Assembly (NCBI GenBank): GCA_007694905.1
Contig: REEU01000159.1
Span: 1-50,823, forward strand
Source: Gammaproteobacteria bacterium
Lineage (GTDB): Bacteria > Pseudomonadota > Gammaproteobacteria > Pseudomonadales > Azotimanducaceae
Direction of reading: 5' to 3'
DNA length: 50,823 nt
Made by a program: the position numbers and the translations under genes. The notes under the pieces are model-generated. The model saw nothing but the letters and a program-made list of their open reading frames with translations. It had not been told where the DNA came from and did not search any database. Positions 18,697-28,031 of this stretch are shown one piece after another. Within the stretch, counting starts at the first letter, position 1. Every line of letters starts with the position of its first letter.

Positions 18697-19110
18697 ACCG
18701 AGCTTTCGAGCACAACGCCTGGTAGCCGGAACAGTCCGCGATCGCTGCGTCGCCTGCGGCGCCTGCAGACTCCCACAACCCTCCGCGCGCTTGTGGGAGT
18801 GTCCAGGCCGCGCGCAGCGCGGACGGACCGAGCTTTCGAGCACAACGCCTGGTAGCCGGAACAGTCCGCGATCGCTGCGTCGCCTGCGGCGCCTGCAGAC
18901 TCCCACAACCCTCCGCGCGCTTGTGGGAGTGTCCAGGCCGCGCGCAGCGCGGACGGACCGAGCTTTCGAGCACAACGCCTGGTAGCCGGAACAGTCCGCG
19001 ATCGCTGCGTCGCCTGCGGCGCCTGCAGACTCCCACAACCCTCCGCGCGCTTGTGGGAGTGTCCAGGCCGCGCGCAGCGCGGACGGACCGAGCTTTCGAG
19101 CACAACGCCT
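18697..19110 (+). repeat. 130-bp tandem repeat array (REP-like pairs)
   Basis: Three head-to-tail copies of a 130-bp unit, identical over their full length as far as I can read (AGCTTTCGAG at 18701, 18831, 18961), are followed by a fourth truncated after about 24 bases (19087-19110). The first copy begins at the base after the dapC stop codon. Each unit holds CTCCCACAA and TTGTGGGAG around a 12-base spacer, flanked by the stems CGCC-TGC-GGCG and CCGCGC-GCA-GCGCGG. This is the layout of two REP elements facing each other. The unit is not a multiple of three, and I see no credible gene in the 478 bases between dapC and dapD. Confidence 0.95.
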
Positions 19111-19141
19111 GCGACGCGCAGTATCGACGGGGCAGGTCGGG

Positions 19142-19147
19142 TAGAAT
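19142..19147 (+). promoter_or_regulatory. Candidate promoter -10 for dapD
   Basis: TAGAAT lies 28 bases before the dapD start and just downstream of the repeat array; no convincing -35 box is present. It would give a leader of about 20 bases. Confidence 0.35.
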
Positions 19148-19174
19148 CGCGCTGCTTTAACTGCCGACGAGAGG

Positions 19175-20203
19175 ATGCCGATGTTCGCCTTTGCCCTGGG
19201 TCTTGCCTCCCGCGCCCGGAACGGCGCCCTGCTGGACGTCTATTACCCCCTGCCCGTGTTCAAGCCGGAGGCCGGCGTGGCCAAGGCGCTGGCCGCAGCG
19301 CCGGGCGGCAACGCAGCCGGCGTGCGTGAGCTGACGGACCGGGACCTGGAGACACTGGCGCGGGCATTCGCCGACGCCGGCGCAAAGGAACTCTCCGGCG
19401 TCGCACGCGCCTGCATCGGCGCCCACGGGCACTGTCTGCTCACCGTCCTCGAAGCGGACGCCGCCATCGGGCACATCGCCGAGGCCTATCTGAAGCTTCA
19501 CCTCCTCTCCTGGCGCCATTGCCTGCCGAACAGCCTGAATCTGGACGGCATCTTCGCGGTTCTGCCGAACGTCGCCTGGACCAGCTCGGGCCCCATCGCG
19601 CCCGCGGATCTGCCCGAGCAGGCCCTGCGCGCACGGATCCGCGGCGAAGTGCTGAAGGTCCATGCGGTGGACAAGTTTCCGCCCATGCTCGACTACGTGG
19701 TTCCCCGAGGCGTGCGCATTGGTGACGGCAGCCGCATCCGCCTCGGTGCCTATCTCGGCGACGGCACCACCGTGATGCACGAAGGTTTCGTGAATTTCAA
19801 CGCCGGCACCCATGGTCCAGGCATGATCGAGGGCCGCATTTCCCAGGGGGTGCTCGTCGGCGCCCACTCTGATCTCGGCGGGTCTTCGAGCACCCAGGGC
19901 ACCCTGTCCGGCGGCGGCACTGAACGCATCAGCATCGGCGAGAGCTGCCTCATCGGCGCCAACGCGGGGACCGGGATCGCCCTCGGCGACCGCTGCATCA
20001 TCGAGGCGGGCCTGTACATCACCGCATCGACTCCCGTGAGTGTTCTCGACGATCGCGGCGAGGAAGCGGGCATCGTCAAGGCTCGGGCGCTGTCCGGCCG
20101 ATCCGATCTGCTGTTCCTGCGCAACGGCCGCAACGGGCGCGTGGAATGCCGCACCAATCGCAAGGCCGTGGAACTCAACGAGGATCTCCATGCCCACAAC
20201 TGA
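19175..20203 (+). CDS. dapD: Tetrahydrodipicolinate N-succinyltransferase (long form)
   Basis: DapD succinylates tetrahydrodipicolinate, the committed step of the succinylase branch to diaminopimelate. The 342-residue protein is the long gammaproteobacterial type, with an N-terminal domain and a C-terminal hexapeptide beta-helix. Motifs include [51 protein letters not shown]-type (here [15 protein letters not shown]), GTLSGGGTE and [10 protein letters not shown] at the end. ATG at 19175 or 19181 is possible after GAGAGG. It overlaps dapE by 14 bases. Confidence 0.96.
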   Translation: MPMFAFALGLASRARNGALLDVYYPLPVFKPEAGVAKALAAAPGGNAAGVRELTDRDLETLARAFADAGAKELSGVARACIGAHGHCLLTVLEADAAIGHIAEAYLKLHLLSWRHCLPNSLNLDGIFAVLPNVAWTSSGPIAPADLPEQALRARIRGEVLKVHAVDKFPPMLDYVVPRGVRIGDGSRIRLGAYLGDGTTVMHEGFVNFNAGTHGPGMIEGRISQGVLVGAHSDLGGSSSTQGTLSGGGTERISIGESCLIGANAGTGIALGDRCIIEAGLYITASTPVSVLDDRGEEAGIVKARALSGRSDLLFLRNGRNGRVECRTNRKAVELNEDLHAHN

Positions 20204-21338
20204 AGACCGGACTGCAGCAGTGCTGGATCTGGCTCAGGCGCTGATCCGGCGCCCGTCCGTGACCCCGGACGATGCCGGCTGCCAGGACCTGATCGGGGCG
20301 CGGCTCGCGGCCCTCGGGTTCAAGCTCGAACCCATGCGCTTCGGTGCCGTCGACAACCTCTGGGCGCGACTCGGCGACACGGGTCCACTGCTGGTTTTCG
20401 CTGGGCATACAGACGTCGTTCCGACCGGCGATCTCGACGCCTGGACCCGGGACCCATTCAGCGCCGAGGTCAGCAACGACATGCTGCACGGGCGCGGAGC
20501 AGCGGACATGAAGGGCAGCCTCGCGGCGATGGTCGTCGCCGTGGAGACACTGCTGGCAGAAGGCCGGCCGCTGACGGGCAGCCTGGGTTTTCTGCTGACC
20601 AGCGACGAGGAAGGTCCGGCCCGGGACGGCACGGTACGCGTCATGACCACGCTGGCTGAGCGCGGCGAGCGCATCGACTGGTGCGTGGTCGGCGAACCGT
20701 CCAGCGGCGACGTGCTCGGTGACCTCGTGCGGGTCGGCCGACGCGGATCGCTGAACGGCACACTGCGGATCAAGGGCATTCAAGGCCATGTGGCCTATCC
20801 GCATCTAGCACGCAATCCGCTGCATCAGGCACTCGCGCCGCTAGATGAGCTGGCGCGCCGGCAGTGGGATGAAGGCAATGACTTCTTCCCCCCGACGTCC
20901 TTCCAGATCTCGAACATCGAGGCGGGTACCGGGGCCACTAACGTGATTCCAGGCCATGTGAACGTGCTGTTCAATTTCCGCTTCTGCACGGAGCAAACTG
21001 CTGCCGGCCTGCAGACCGCCGTGGAGCGGGTCCTCGATGCAGCTGACCTTGATTACAGCATCGACTGGCACCTCTCCGGCGAACCCTTCCTTACCGATCG
21101 CGGTCGCCTCATCGAAGCCGTGCGCGCCACGCTGGCGGAAGTCGCGGGCGTCGATCCGGAGCTGTCTACCGGCGGCGGCACGTCGGACGGGCGCTTCATC
21201 GCTCCCCATGGCGTCGAAGTGGTGGAACTCGGTCCCTGCAACGCGACGATCCATCAGATCGACGAGCGGGTTCCCATCGCCCATCTCTCGACACTGGCGG
21301 ATGCCTACGCGGGCATCGCGCGCCACCTGCTCACATGA
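20190..21338 (+). CDS. dapE: Succinyl-diaminopimelate desuccinylase
   Basis: DapE hydrolyses N-succinyl-LL-diaminopimelate to LL-diaminopimelate and succinate; it is a di-zinc M20 peptidase-family enzyme. The 382-residue protein has ligands H73 and D75 in AGHTDVVP, D106 in RGAADMKG, E140-E141 in [11 protein letters not shown] and a late histidine in NATIHQIDE (about 355). The start ATG at 20190 lies inside the dapD tail with AGGA eight bases ahead. Its stop overlaps the gspN start (ATGA), so the secretion genes are translationally coupled to lysine synthesis. Confidence 0.96.
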   Translation: MPTTEDRTAAVLDLAQALIRRPSVTPDDAGCQDLIGARLAALGFKLEPMRFGAVDNLWARLGDTGPLLVFAGHTDVVPTGDLDAWTRDPFSAEVSNDMLHGRGAADMKGSLAAMVVAVETLLAEGRPLTGSLGFLLTSDEEGPARDGTVRVMTTLAERGERIDWCVVGEPSSGDVLGDLVRVGRRGSLNGTLRIKGIQGHVAYPHLARNPLHQALAPLDELARRQWDEGNDFFPPTSFQISNIEAGTGATNVIPGHVNVLFNFRFCTEQTAAGLQTAVERVLDAADLDYSIDWHLSGEPFLTDRGRLIEAVRATLAEVAGVDPELSTGGGTSDGRFIAPHGVEVVELGPCNATIHQIDERVPIAHLSTLADAYAGIARHLLT

Positions 21339-22117
21339 CAGCGCCGCAGCCCGATCTCCACCGCCAGCAGGGCGGCCTGCGCTGGCCGCTGACGTTGCTC
21401 ATGGTGCTGGTGCTGCTGTTCGTGGGCCTGCTGACGCTGCTGATGTTCACCCCTGCAGGCGCCATCGGCATGGTGCTCGAGCGCACGGGCAGCGACGTGC
21501 GCCTGCTGTCTCCGGCCGGCCGCATCCATCGCGGCAGCGGGCAGGTTCTGCTCGGTGCTGGGGATCTGGGTCGGCTGACCTGGCAATTCGAGCCGGGCCA
21601 GCTCCTGCGGGGCCGGCTGGGCTACCGCTTCCAGCTCGTGGCACCTTCGCACCAGGCGACGGGCCGGGCCACCATCAGTCCCAGACGCATCGCCATCGAG
21701 GATATCGAAGGGGCGCTGGAGGAAGCGGGTCTCCGCGACCTGCTCGCGCCTTACGACATCCGGCCTTCCGGCAACCTGACCCTGACCGCAGGCCGCGTCG
21801 AGGGCGAGCGGAATCGGCTGATCGCAGTCCACGGCGACGCCCACTGGACCGGGGGCTTCGTGCGCTATTTCCTCGGTGATCAAGGCTGGACCGTGGAGTT
21901 TCCGCCGCTGGATGCCAGACTGCGGCTGGAGCAGGAGCAACCGGTCTTGGTGGTCTTTGATCCCGCAGGAGAGGAACTCCTGGATGCGAACCTGGGACTG
22001 GACGGCTGGGCGCACCTGCGCCTGCGCTACCGCTTCATCGCCATGGCGGGCTTTCCCTGGCCGGATGCGCCACCGCCGGACACCATCCTGATCGAGCTGT
22101 CCGAACAGGTGTTCTGA
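21335..22117 (+). CDS. gspN: Type II secretion system protein N
   Basis: GspN is an accessory inner-membrane protein of type II secretion with an unclear role. The 260-residue product has one N-terminal membrane helix (about 17-41) and a periplasmic domain rich in beta strands, with family-like segments [34 protein letters not shown] and [18 protein letters not shown]. The call rests on this pattern and on the adjoining gspC and gspD. The start overlaps dapE. Confidence 0.8.
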   Translation: MTAPQPDLHRQQGGLRWPLTLLMVLVLLFVGLLTLLMFTPAGAIGMVLERTGSDVRLLSPAGRIHRGSGQVLLGAGDLGRLTWQFEPGQLLRGRLGYRFQLVAPSHQATGRATISPRRIAIEDIEGALEEAGLRDLLAPYDIRPSGNLTLTAGRVEGERNRLIAVHGDAHWTGGFVRYFLGDQGWTVEFPPLDARLRLEQEQPVLVVFDPAGEELLDANLGLDGWAHLRLRYRFIAMAGFPWPDAPPPDTILIELSEQVF

Positions 22118-22217
22118 ACCGCGTGCGACTACACTGCGACTGTGGGAACGGGCTCTGAAATAAGCCAGAATCGTGCCGTTGCACGCAGCACCCCGGGAAG
22201 CACCCGGTGGAGGCCAA

Positions 22218-23168
22218 TTGGACGATCTCGCGGACAGATTACTGCTGCCGGCAAAAGTGTTGCTGGCCCTCACGATCGCCTGGATCCTGGCGGACGGTGT
22301 CTGGTTCATGCTGGGCAGTGCAGAAACCGACGCGATGCAAGGTCAGACCACCGCTCCCAGGCCCGCAGCCACAGAGCGACACGTGGCCAGCGCAAGCGAA
22401 ATCGCCGCTCTGGAACTGTTCGGGCGCGCCGATTCCGCCGCAGTCACCGCGCTGGACGCGCCGGAGACGCGCCTGCAGCTGGAGCTCCATGGGGTTTTTC
22501 TGGCCACGGCGGATGACAACTCCTCAGCGATCGTTGCGGAGCGCAATCGGGAGGGCAAACTGTTCTTCGTCGGCGATCGCATGCCCGGCAACGCCGAGCT
22601 GGTGCGCGTGCTCCAGGATCGCATCGTGCTGCGCCGGGGCGGCACCCTGGAAACCCTGCGCTTTCCGGAGCCGAGTGCCGCGCGCGGTTTCGCCGCAGGA
22701 TCGGGTGCCGGCATGGACGACGACATCGACTTCAGCCAGCTTCCCAACGGCGATACGGCAGCCACAGCCCCCGAGCCCGGCCTGCGCCGCCGTTCTCCGC
22801 CGGCACCGAGCCCCGGTTCCTCGGCCGAAGCAGGTACCGAAGGCCCCAGCATTCGCGATCTGGTGAGCAACTACCGTGAGCGCCTGGAAACCGATCCGGA
22901 TGGCACCATGCGCGAGCTCGGCGTCGAGGCCGTGCAAATCGGCGACAGCCAGGGCTACCGGGTGGGCAGTGAGGCGTCCGCAGCAGACCTGGCCCGGGTC
23001 GGCCTCCGCGCCGGGGATGTGGTGCTCTCCGTGAACGGCCGCCAGGTGGTCGAATTGCAGCAGGATTCCGCCGCCATAGAGGGTATCCTGGAGGCCGGCA
23101 CCGCGAGACTCGAAATCCAACGCGGGGAACGTCGTTTCTTCGTGACCACGCGCATACCGCGCCAGTGA
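22218..23168 (+). CDS. gspC: Type II secretion system protein C
   Basis: GspC links the inner-membrane platform of the type II secretion system to the GspD secretin. The 316-residue product has one membrane helix (about 8-30), a homology-region domain (about 80-130: LELHGVFLATADDNSSA then VGDRMPGNAELVRVLQDRIVL), a low-complexity Pro/Ser linker and a C-terminal PDZ domain (about 225-310: [16 protein letters not shown]). The preferred start is a TTG at 22218 because GGAGG lies just upstream and the protein then starts before the membrane helix; the frame is open 15 codons further up. It lies seven bases before gspD. Confidence 0.88.
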   Translation: MDDLADRLLLPAKVLLALTIAWILADGVWFMLGSAETDAMQGQTTAPRPAATERHVASASEIAALELFGRADSAAVTALDAPETRLQLELHGVFLATADDNSSAIVAERNREGKLFFVGDRMPGNAELVRVLQDRIVLRRGGTLETLRFPEPSAARGFAAGSGAGMDDDIDFSQLPNGDTAATAPEPGLRRRSPPAPSPGSSAEAGTEGPSIRDLVSNYRERLETDPDGTMRELGVEAVQIGDSQGYRVGSEASAADLARVGLRAGDVVLSVNGRQVVELQQDSAAIEGILEAGTARLEIQRGERRFFVTTRIPRQ

Positions 23169-23175
23169 GGACCGC

Positions 23176-25104
23176 ATGCTGACCCACCCCGTCCAGTTGT
23201 TACGCTGCATCGCGATCGCGTCGCTCCTGCTGCTGGCAATGCCACTGTCTCCGGTCGCGGGGAATCAGGGTCAGACCTGGACCATTAACCTCAAGGACGC
23301 AGACCTCGGAGAGTTCATCACCCAGGTCTCGCGCATCAGCGGGCGCAATTTCGTCGTCGACCCGCGGGTCAAGGGCCGCGTCACCGTGATTTCATCCGCA
23401 GCGCTCGACGCAGACGGCGTCTACGAACTGTTCCAGAGTGTCCTGCGCGTTCACGGCTTTGCCGCCGTGCCAGCCGGGGACGTCGTACGCATCGTGCAAC
23501 AGACCCTGGCCAAGCAGAGCGCCAGTGGTCAGGACTTCGATCCCACCAGCGACGGCGAGCTCATGGTCACCCGGGTCATTCCGGCGACCAACGTGGAATC
23601 CAGTGAGCTGGTGAAAATCCTGCGCCCACTGATCCCGCAGTATTCCCACGTCGCGTCGGTGGACCAGCCAAACGTGGTGATCCTGTCGGATCACGCAGAG
23701 AACATCAGGCGAATGGAGTCCATCATCCGCGAGATCGACGTCGCCCAGGACGAGTCCGTCGCCGTCGTAGCGCTCAAGGAAGCCTGGGTCGAGAACATGG
23801 TGGAGCTGCTCGAGACCCTGGCTCCGAATCAGATCGGCCGCAATGCGCGAGGACCGCAGGCGGTCCAGGTGGTGGCCAATGCCCGCAACAATTCGCTGGT
23901 GCTGCGCGGGAAGCCCGCGGCCATCGAGGAACTGCGCGGGTTGATACGTCGCCTCGATCAGCCGGCGACCGTCATGGGTTCCACCCAGGTGTTCCGGCTC
24001 AGCCACGGCAGTGCGGAGCAGCTTGCGGTCATCCTCGCCGATATTCTTTCGGACCAGAACGCCGGCAACGGCAGCCAGGTCCGCACCAGCATCCAGGCCG
24101 ACACATCACTCAATGCCCTGGTCGTGCGGGCCGACCCCTCGACTATGGTGGAGGTCAGCGCGATTCTCGATCAGCTCGACGTGCGCCGCACCCAGGTCCT
24201 GATCGAGGCCGCCATCGTCGAGGTGTCCATCAGCGGACGCCAGACCCGAGGGGTGGATCTCGCCGCCGTGGATCGTGACGGCAATACGATTCCGCTGTTC
24301 GTGAGCCCACTCGGACAGGCCCTGCAGGGCCTGCTGGGGCCGGCCTTCAGCAGCGGCGACGATCTCGACCTGCTCGCAGGCGCCGCCGATCTCACCTCTC
24401 CGACCCTGGCGGTGGCGCGCCTGTCCAGCGGGGTGTCGTTCGCGGCCATTCTGCAGGCCATCGGCACCCACAGCGACTCCGATCTGCTGTCGACGCCCAG
24501 CATCCTGACGCTGGACAACGAGGAAGCCACCATCGTCGTGGGTCAGAGCGTGCCGTTCCGGACCGGAAGTTTCACCACCACAGGCACCGGTGCGCAGAAC
24601 CCCTTTACCACCATCCAGCGGGAGGACGTGGGCATCACGCTGCGGGTGATTCCGCACATCCACGATGGCGACGCCGTGCGACTCGAGGTCGAACAGGAAG
24701 TGTCGTCCGTGGAGCCGGCAGCCCAGGTGGGTGACCAGAGCTTCTCGGACATCGTCACCAACAAGCGTACGATCCGCACAACGATCCTGGCGGATGACGG
24801 CCAGACCATCGTGCTCGGAGGTCTCATCCAGGACGATGTCCAGGAGAGTGGCCGCAAGGTTCCCTTCCTCGGCGATCTGCCGCTGGCCGGGAAGCTGTTC
24901 CGCTCGTCCAGCACGGAACGCACCAAGCGCAATCTGCTGGTGTTCCTGCGCCCGACCATCCTGCGCACCAAGGACGACGTCGCCAGCGTCGGCGAGCGCA
25001 AGTACCGCTCGGTATGGGAAGTGCAGAGTCGCAATCTCAGCGAAGAGGAACGGGCCGAACTGCCAGAGATCGACCGCCTGTATCAGGGCCGGCTGCAACA
25101 GTAG
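23176..25104 (+). CDS. gspD: Type II secretion system secretin
   Basis: GspD forms the outer-membrane channel through which folded proteins leave the periplasm. The 642-residue product has a signal peptide (to about 29), the N0 domain (WTINLKDADLGEFITQVSRI), three further secretin N-domains, and the secretin core from about 370 with LLSTPSILTLDNEEATI and the family signature VPFLGDLPLAGKLFRSSS followed by RNLLVFLRPTIL. No pilot-binding lipobox is present in GspD itself. gspE to gspM are not nearby: the next gene is rsmJ, convergent four bases away. Confidence 0.95.
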   Translation: MLTHPVQLLRCIAIASLLLLAMPLSPVAGNQGQTWTINLKDADLGEFITQVSRISGRNFVVDPRVKGRVTVISSAALDADGVYELFQSVLRVHGFAAVPAGDVVRIVQQTLAKQSASGQDFDPTSDGELMVTRVIPATNVESSELVKILRPLIPQYSHVASVDQPNVVILSDHAENIRRMESIIREIDVAQDESVAVVALKEAWVENMVELLETLAPNQIGRNARGPQAVQVVANARNNSLVLRGKPAAIEELRGLIRRLDQPATVMGSTQVFRLSHGSAEQLAVILADILSDQNAGNGSQVRTSIQADTSLNALVVRADPSTMVEVSAILDQLDVRRTQVLIEAAIVEVSISGRQTRGVDLAAVDRDGNTIPLFVSPLGQALQGLLGPAFSSGDDLDLLAGAADLTSPTLAVARLSSGVSFAAILQAIGTHSDSDLLSTPSILTLDNEEATIVVGQSVPFRTGSFTTTGTGAQNPFTTIQREDVGITLRVIPHIHDGDAVRLEVEQEVSSVEPAAQVGDQSFSDIVTNKRTIRTTILADDGQTIVLGGLIQDDVQESGRKVPFLGDLPLAGKLFRSSSTERTKRNLLVFLRPTILRTKDDVASVGERKYRSVWEVQSRNLSEEERAELPEIDRLYQGRLQQ

Positions 25105-25107
25105 CGC

Positions 25108-25833
25108 TCACGGCCCGGTTCGCCTCCAGACATCGAAGCGCGTGGAACGTCCCGACAGGCTGTAGCTGGGGTCCGGCACCCCATTCGGAAGCGCTTCCCG
25201 CAGCGGACGCTTGAGCACAACACGCTTCGTCCGTGCGGTGAGCGCGGCTGCGAGCAGTCCCGCCACATCATCCCCCGGCTGACCCGACATCGCGCACAGG
25301 GCCGCAAGCAGGCGCAGTCGTCGATCGCCTAGAGCGGACTTGCGTCGAGGCGGATACATGGGATCGATGTACACCGCGGTCACGGCTGCCATCTGAGGCG
25401 CGAGTACGGCCCGGCTGTCGGCACCTTGAAGATGAATACGCGCTGCAATGTCGGGGTGCTGTACTCGCGCCCGCAGCAATCCATCCGCCAAGAGCGCTGC
25501 GACCACAGGGTGCTGCTCGATGAGCTCGACCTCGGCCCCCGCACTCGCCAGCAGCCAGGCATCCGTGCCAAGTCCACCCGTCGCATCGACGACCCGGGAT
25601 CCGTCCCGTACGCCGCAGGCACGCACCAGGCGCTCACTGCGGGCACGTGGACCCCGAAAACCCGAAGCACCGCGAGTAAAGTCGATGGCGAGCGCACCGA
25701 GTTCAGGTTCGCCAGCCAGCAGGTGCAGCGTGCCTTCGCGCATCCGCAGCGCAAAACCCTCGACGTGATCCGGTTCGATCCTTGCCAGCCAGGACGCGAG
25801 TTCCAATGGAGCGTCGATGACGTCCGGACTCAT
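25108..25833 (-). CDS. rsmJ: 16S rRNA m2G1516 methyltransferase
   Basis: RsmJ methylates N2 of G1516 in 16S rRNA using S-adenosylmethionine. The 241-residue product has the SAM-binding loop VVDATGGLGTDAW (about 81-93), the catalytic-type motif IDPMYPPRRKSA (D157) and late VLKRPL and GRSTRFDVW segments typical of RsmJ/YhiQ. Its ATG overlaps the tsaB stop, so the pair is coupled. It is convergent with gspD, leaving almost no room for a terminator. Confidence 0.93.
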   Translation of the reverse strand: MSPDVIDAPLELASWLARIEPDHVEGFALRMREGTLHLLAGEPELGALAIDFTRGASGFRGPRARSERLVRACGVRDGSRVVDATGGLGTDAWLLASAGAEVELIEQHPVVAALLADGLLRARVQHPDIAARIHLQGADSRAVLAPQMAAVTAVYIDPMYPPRRKSALGDRRLRLLAALCAMSGQPGDDVAGLLAAALTARTKRVVLKRPLREALPNGVPDPSYSLSGRSTRFDVWRRTGP

Positions 25834-26546
25834 CCTGGCACCGGATCGCCCAATCTGCGCCAGCGTCGCTCATCGCGAAGATAGCGGGGAATCGCCTCAC
25901 GGGCCGGCAGGCCCTCACCGGCAAGCAGCCGCGACTGCGCCAGTTCCAGCAACACCCGGGCATCCACAGCAACATCCGGCGCCTGTTCAACGTCGACGCC
26001 CGCCACCCGCGGCCAGTCGGACTCTGGTAGCCACTGCGATCCGAGCAGTCGCCAGCGACCAGGATGAGCCGCGCAGCGCCGCGCCAGTTCTCCAGCAATC
26101 ACCTCCGGGGTCGCAAGTCCATCATCAAGCATGGGGCTGACCGCACCGCCATCGTTAAGGAACAGGTTCCAGTAACACTCGCCCATGCGGGCATCGAGCA
26201 AGGTGATCACGCCCTGCGCCGAAGGCGCGTCCTTGGCAGCCGCCGCTGCGAGCAACTCCAGGGTCGAGACGCCGATCACGCGCAGGTCATGAGCCCAGGC
26301 GATAGCCTGGGTCACCGCCGTCGCGATTCTGAGCCCCGTGAAGGAACCCGGACCACAGCCGAAGGCCACGGCATCGAGGTCGGCAGGCGCACAGCCGGCT
26401 TGCGCGAGCACATCCTCGATCATCGGCAGCAGCAGTCGGTGGTGCGCGCGAGCTTCGAGGTGATGACGATGCTGAACCCCACCCGCATGGATCAGCGCCA
26501 CCGAACACGCATCGGTGGAAGTGTCGAGCGCAAGAATCGAGGCCAT
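25830..26546 (-). CDS. tsaB: tRNA t6A biosynthesis protein TsaB
   Basis: TsaB is the partner of TsaD and TsaE in making N6-threonylcarbamoyladenosine at position 37 of ANN-decoding tRNAs. The 238-residue ASKHA-fold protein begins SILALDTSTDACSVAL and has GCGPGSFTGLRIATAV and TLLDARMGECYW, all TsaB hallmarks. The ATG at 26546 with GGAGT upstream gives the usual N-terminus; a 42-codon upstream extension is not family-like. It is divergent from moeA. Confidence 0.95.
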   Translation of the reverse strand: MASILALDTSTDACSVALIHAGGVQHRHHLEARAHHRLLLPMIEDVLAQAGCAPADLDAVAFGCGPGSFTGLRIATAVTQAIAWAHDLRVIGVSTLELLAAAAAKDAPSAQGVITLLDARMGECYWNLFLNDGGAVSPMLDDGLATPEVIAGELARRCAAHPGRWRLLGSQWLPESDWPRVAGVDVEQAPDVAVDARVLLELAQSRLLAGEGLPAREAIPRYLRDERRWRRLGDPVPG

Positions 26547-26574
26547 GAGAACTCCATGCATGGGCGCGGGCGCG

Positions 26575-26580
26575 TAGAAT
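26575..26580 (+). promoter_or_regulatory. Candidate promoter -10 for moeA
   Basis: TAGAAT occurs in the 125-base tsaB-moeA divergent spacer, in the same GTAGAAT context as before dapD. No clear -35 box is visible. Confidence 0.25.
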
Positions 26581-26671
26581 AACGGGTTGCCGGCGCCGCC
26601 CCAATGCTGACGCAGGCAGGGACCGCCCGCCACCGGATATCCCGCTCGCTGCATGCAGACCGAGGCACGCA

Positions 26672-27895
26672 ATGAACGATCTGCTCGACCTCGACTCGAC
26701 GCTCACGCTCATGCTCGCTGCGCTGACGCCGCTTGCCACCGTGGAGGAAACACTGGAGGCGGCTGCAGGCCGCTACCTGGCGGCGTCGGTGAGCGCAGCG
26801 CAAACAGTGCCCCCGTTCGACAACTCTGCCATGGACGGTTACGCGGTCGCCGCCGAGGATCCAGAACTCCTGCGCAGCGGTTCGCTGCGCATTGCACAGC
26901 GAATCTACGCCGGTGCCAAACCCGGTCCGGCCCTGAGCCGAGGCACCTGCGCACGAATCTTCACCGGCGCTCCGCTACCGGAAGGTGCCAACGCGGTCAT
27001 CGTCCAGGAGGAGGCAACCGTCGCTGCCGACGACCGGGTCACCTTTCATACGCGACCTGAGCGTGGGGACTGCGTGCGCCCGGCGGGCGGCGACGTGAAA
27101 CTCGGCCAGATCATCGCGCAAGCCGGAGATGCGTTGCATCCAGGGCGACTCGCACTGCTCACAGCGGCCGGACATCACCGAATTCGCGTGCATCGACAGC
27201 CGCAGGTGGTCGTCCTCACCACGGGTGACGAGTTGCGCCAACCGGGTTCGCCGCTGGAACCCGGGCAGATCTACGACAGCAACGGACCGATGCTTGCAGC
27301 GCTTGCGCGACAGGCCGGAGCCCAGGTGATTCGAACGGCGCGAGTCGGCGACGAACCGGATGCCCTGCGACAGGCGCTCACTGCTGCTGCGAAAGATGGG
27401 GATGCGATCATTTGCTCCGGCGGTGTCTCGGTCGGGGACGCAGACCATGTCCGCGATATCCTGGCAGAGGAAGGCGAAGTCACGTTCTGGCGCCTCGCTC
27501 TGAAGCCAGGAAAACCTTTCGCCTTCGGGACCCTCGGGGCAAAGCCTTTCTTCGGACTGCCCGGCAACCCCGTCTCGGCCCTGGTGACGTTCCTGCTGTT
27601 GGTGAGACCTGGCATCCTGCGCTTAGCCGGGGCGAGAGACACCGCGACATCGCGCCTGCCGGCCCTGCTGGTGGGGCCTGTAAGTAAACGACCAGGACGG
27701 AGAGACTTCCAGCGCGGACGCTTTCACATTGGAGCCGACGGCAGACTGTGGGTCGAGGCGTTCGCGCGTCAGGACTCAAACATCCTGTCCACGCTCAGTG
27801 ATGGCAACTGCCTGATCGATTTGCCGAAGGACAGCGGCGATCTCGACGCCGGCAGTTACATCCACATCGTGCCGCTGTTCGAAGCGAACGGATAG
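26672..27895 (+). CDS. moeA: Molybdopterin molybdenumtransferase
   Basis: MoeA inserts molybdate into adenylylated molybdopterin, the last common step of molybdenum cofactor synthesis. The 407-residue product has the MoeA motifs PPFDNSAMDGYAV near residue 50, RIFTGAPLPEGANAVI, VVVLTTGDEL, CSGGVSVGDADHV, KPGKPFAFG and FFGLPGNPVSALV, plus the C-terminal beta-barrel domain. GAGG precedes the ATG. No other molybdenum gene is beside it, so it stands alone between tsaB and a convergent histone-like gene. Confidence 0.96.
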   Translation: MNDLLDLDSTLTLMLAALTPLATVEETLEAAAGRYLAASVSAAQTVPPFDNSAMDGYAVAAEDPELLRSGSLRIAQRIYAGAKPGPALSRGTCARIFTGAPLPEGANAVIVQEEATVAADDRVTFHTRPERGDCVRPAGGDVKLGQIIAQAGDALHPGRLALLTAAGHHRIRVHRQPQVVVLTTGDELRQPGSPLEPGQIYDSNGPMLAALARQAGAQVIRTARVGDEPDALRQALTAAAKDGDAIICSGGVSVGDADHVRDILAEEGEVTFWRLALKPGKPFAFGTLGAKPFFGLPGNPVSALVTFLLLVRPGILRLAGARDTATSRLPALLVGPVSKRPGRRDFQRGRFHIGADGRLWVEAFARQDSNILSTLSDGNCLIDLPKDSGDLDAGSYIHIVPLFEANG

Positions 27896-27900
27896 CACGT

Positions 27901-27923
27901 GCATTGTCGCCTGGCGACAATGC
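27901..27923. terminator. Perfect hairpin after moeA
   Basis: GCATTGTCGCC and GGCGACAATGC are perfect complements around a single T, and CACG/CGTG-like bases extend the stem outward. Two more palindromes follow in the same convergent gap: CTCCT-CTC-AGGAG (27951-27963) and GACGCGC-GG-GCGCGTC (28002-28017). None has a T-tract. They may act together as a two-way transcription stop between moeA and the histone-like gene. Confidence 0.5.
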
Positions 27924-28031
27924 GCGTGAATGCCGCACCGCTCAAGAATGCTCCTCTCAGGAGACGCCCTGTTCCTGTTACCGCGCCCGCCACCGGAGAA
28001 TGACGCGCGGGCGCGTCTTGCCGACTTCGAC

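Noticed and set aside
17104-19038. A 644-residue minus-strand open frame through the repeats and antisense to dapC
   Set aside because: The 130-bp unit happens to lack stops in all three minus-strand frames, so successive copies are read in rotating frames. The rest is antisense to dapC and glnD and shows no domain.
18697-19110. CRISPR array
   Set aside because: The units are 130 bp, identical and contiguous with no unique spacers, and no cas gene is near.
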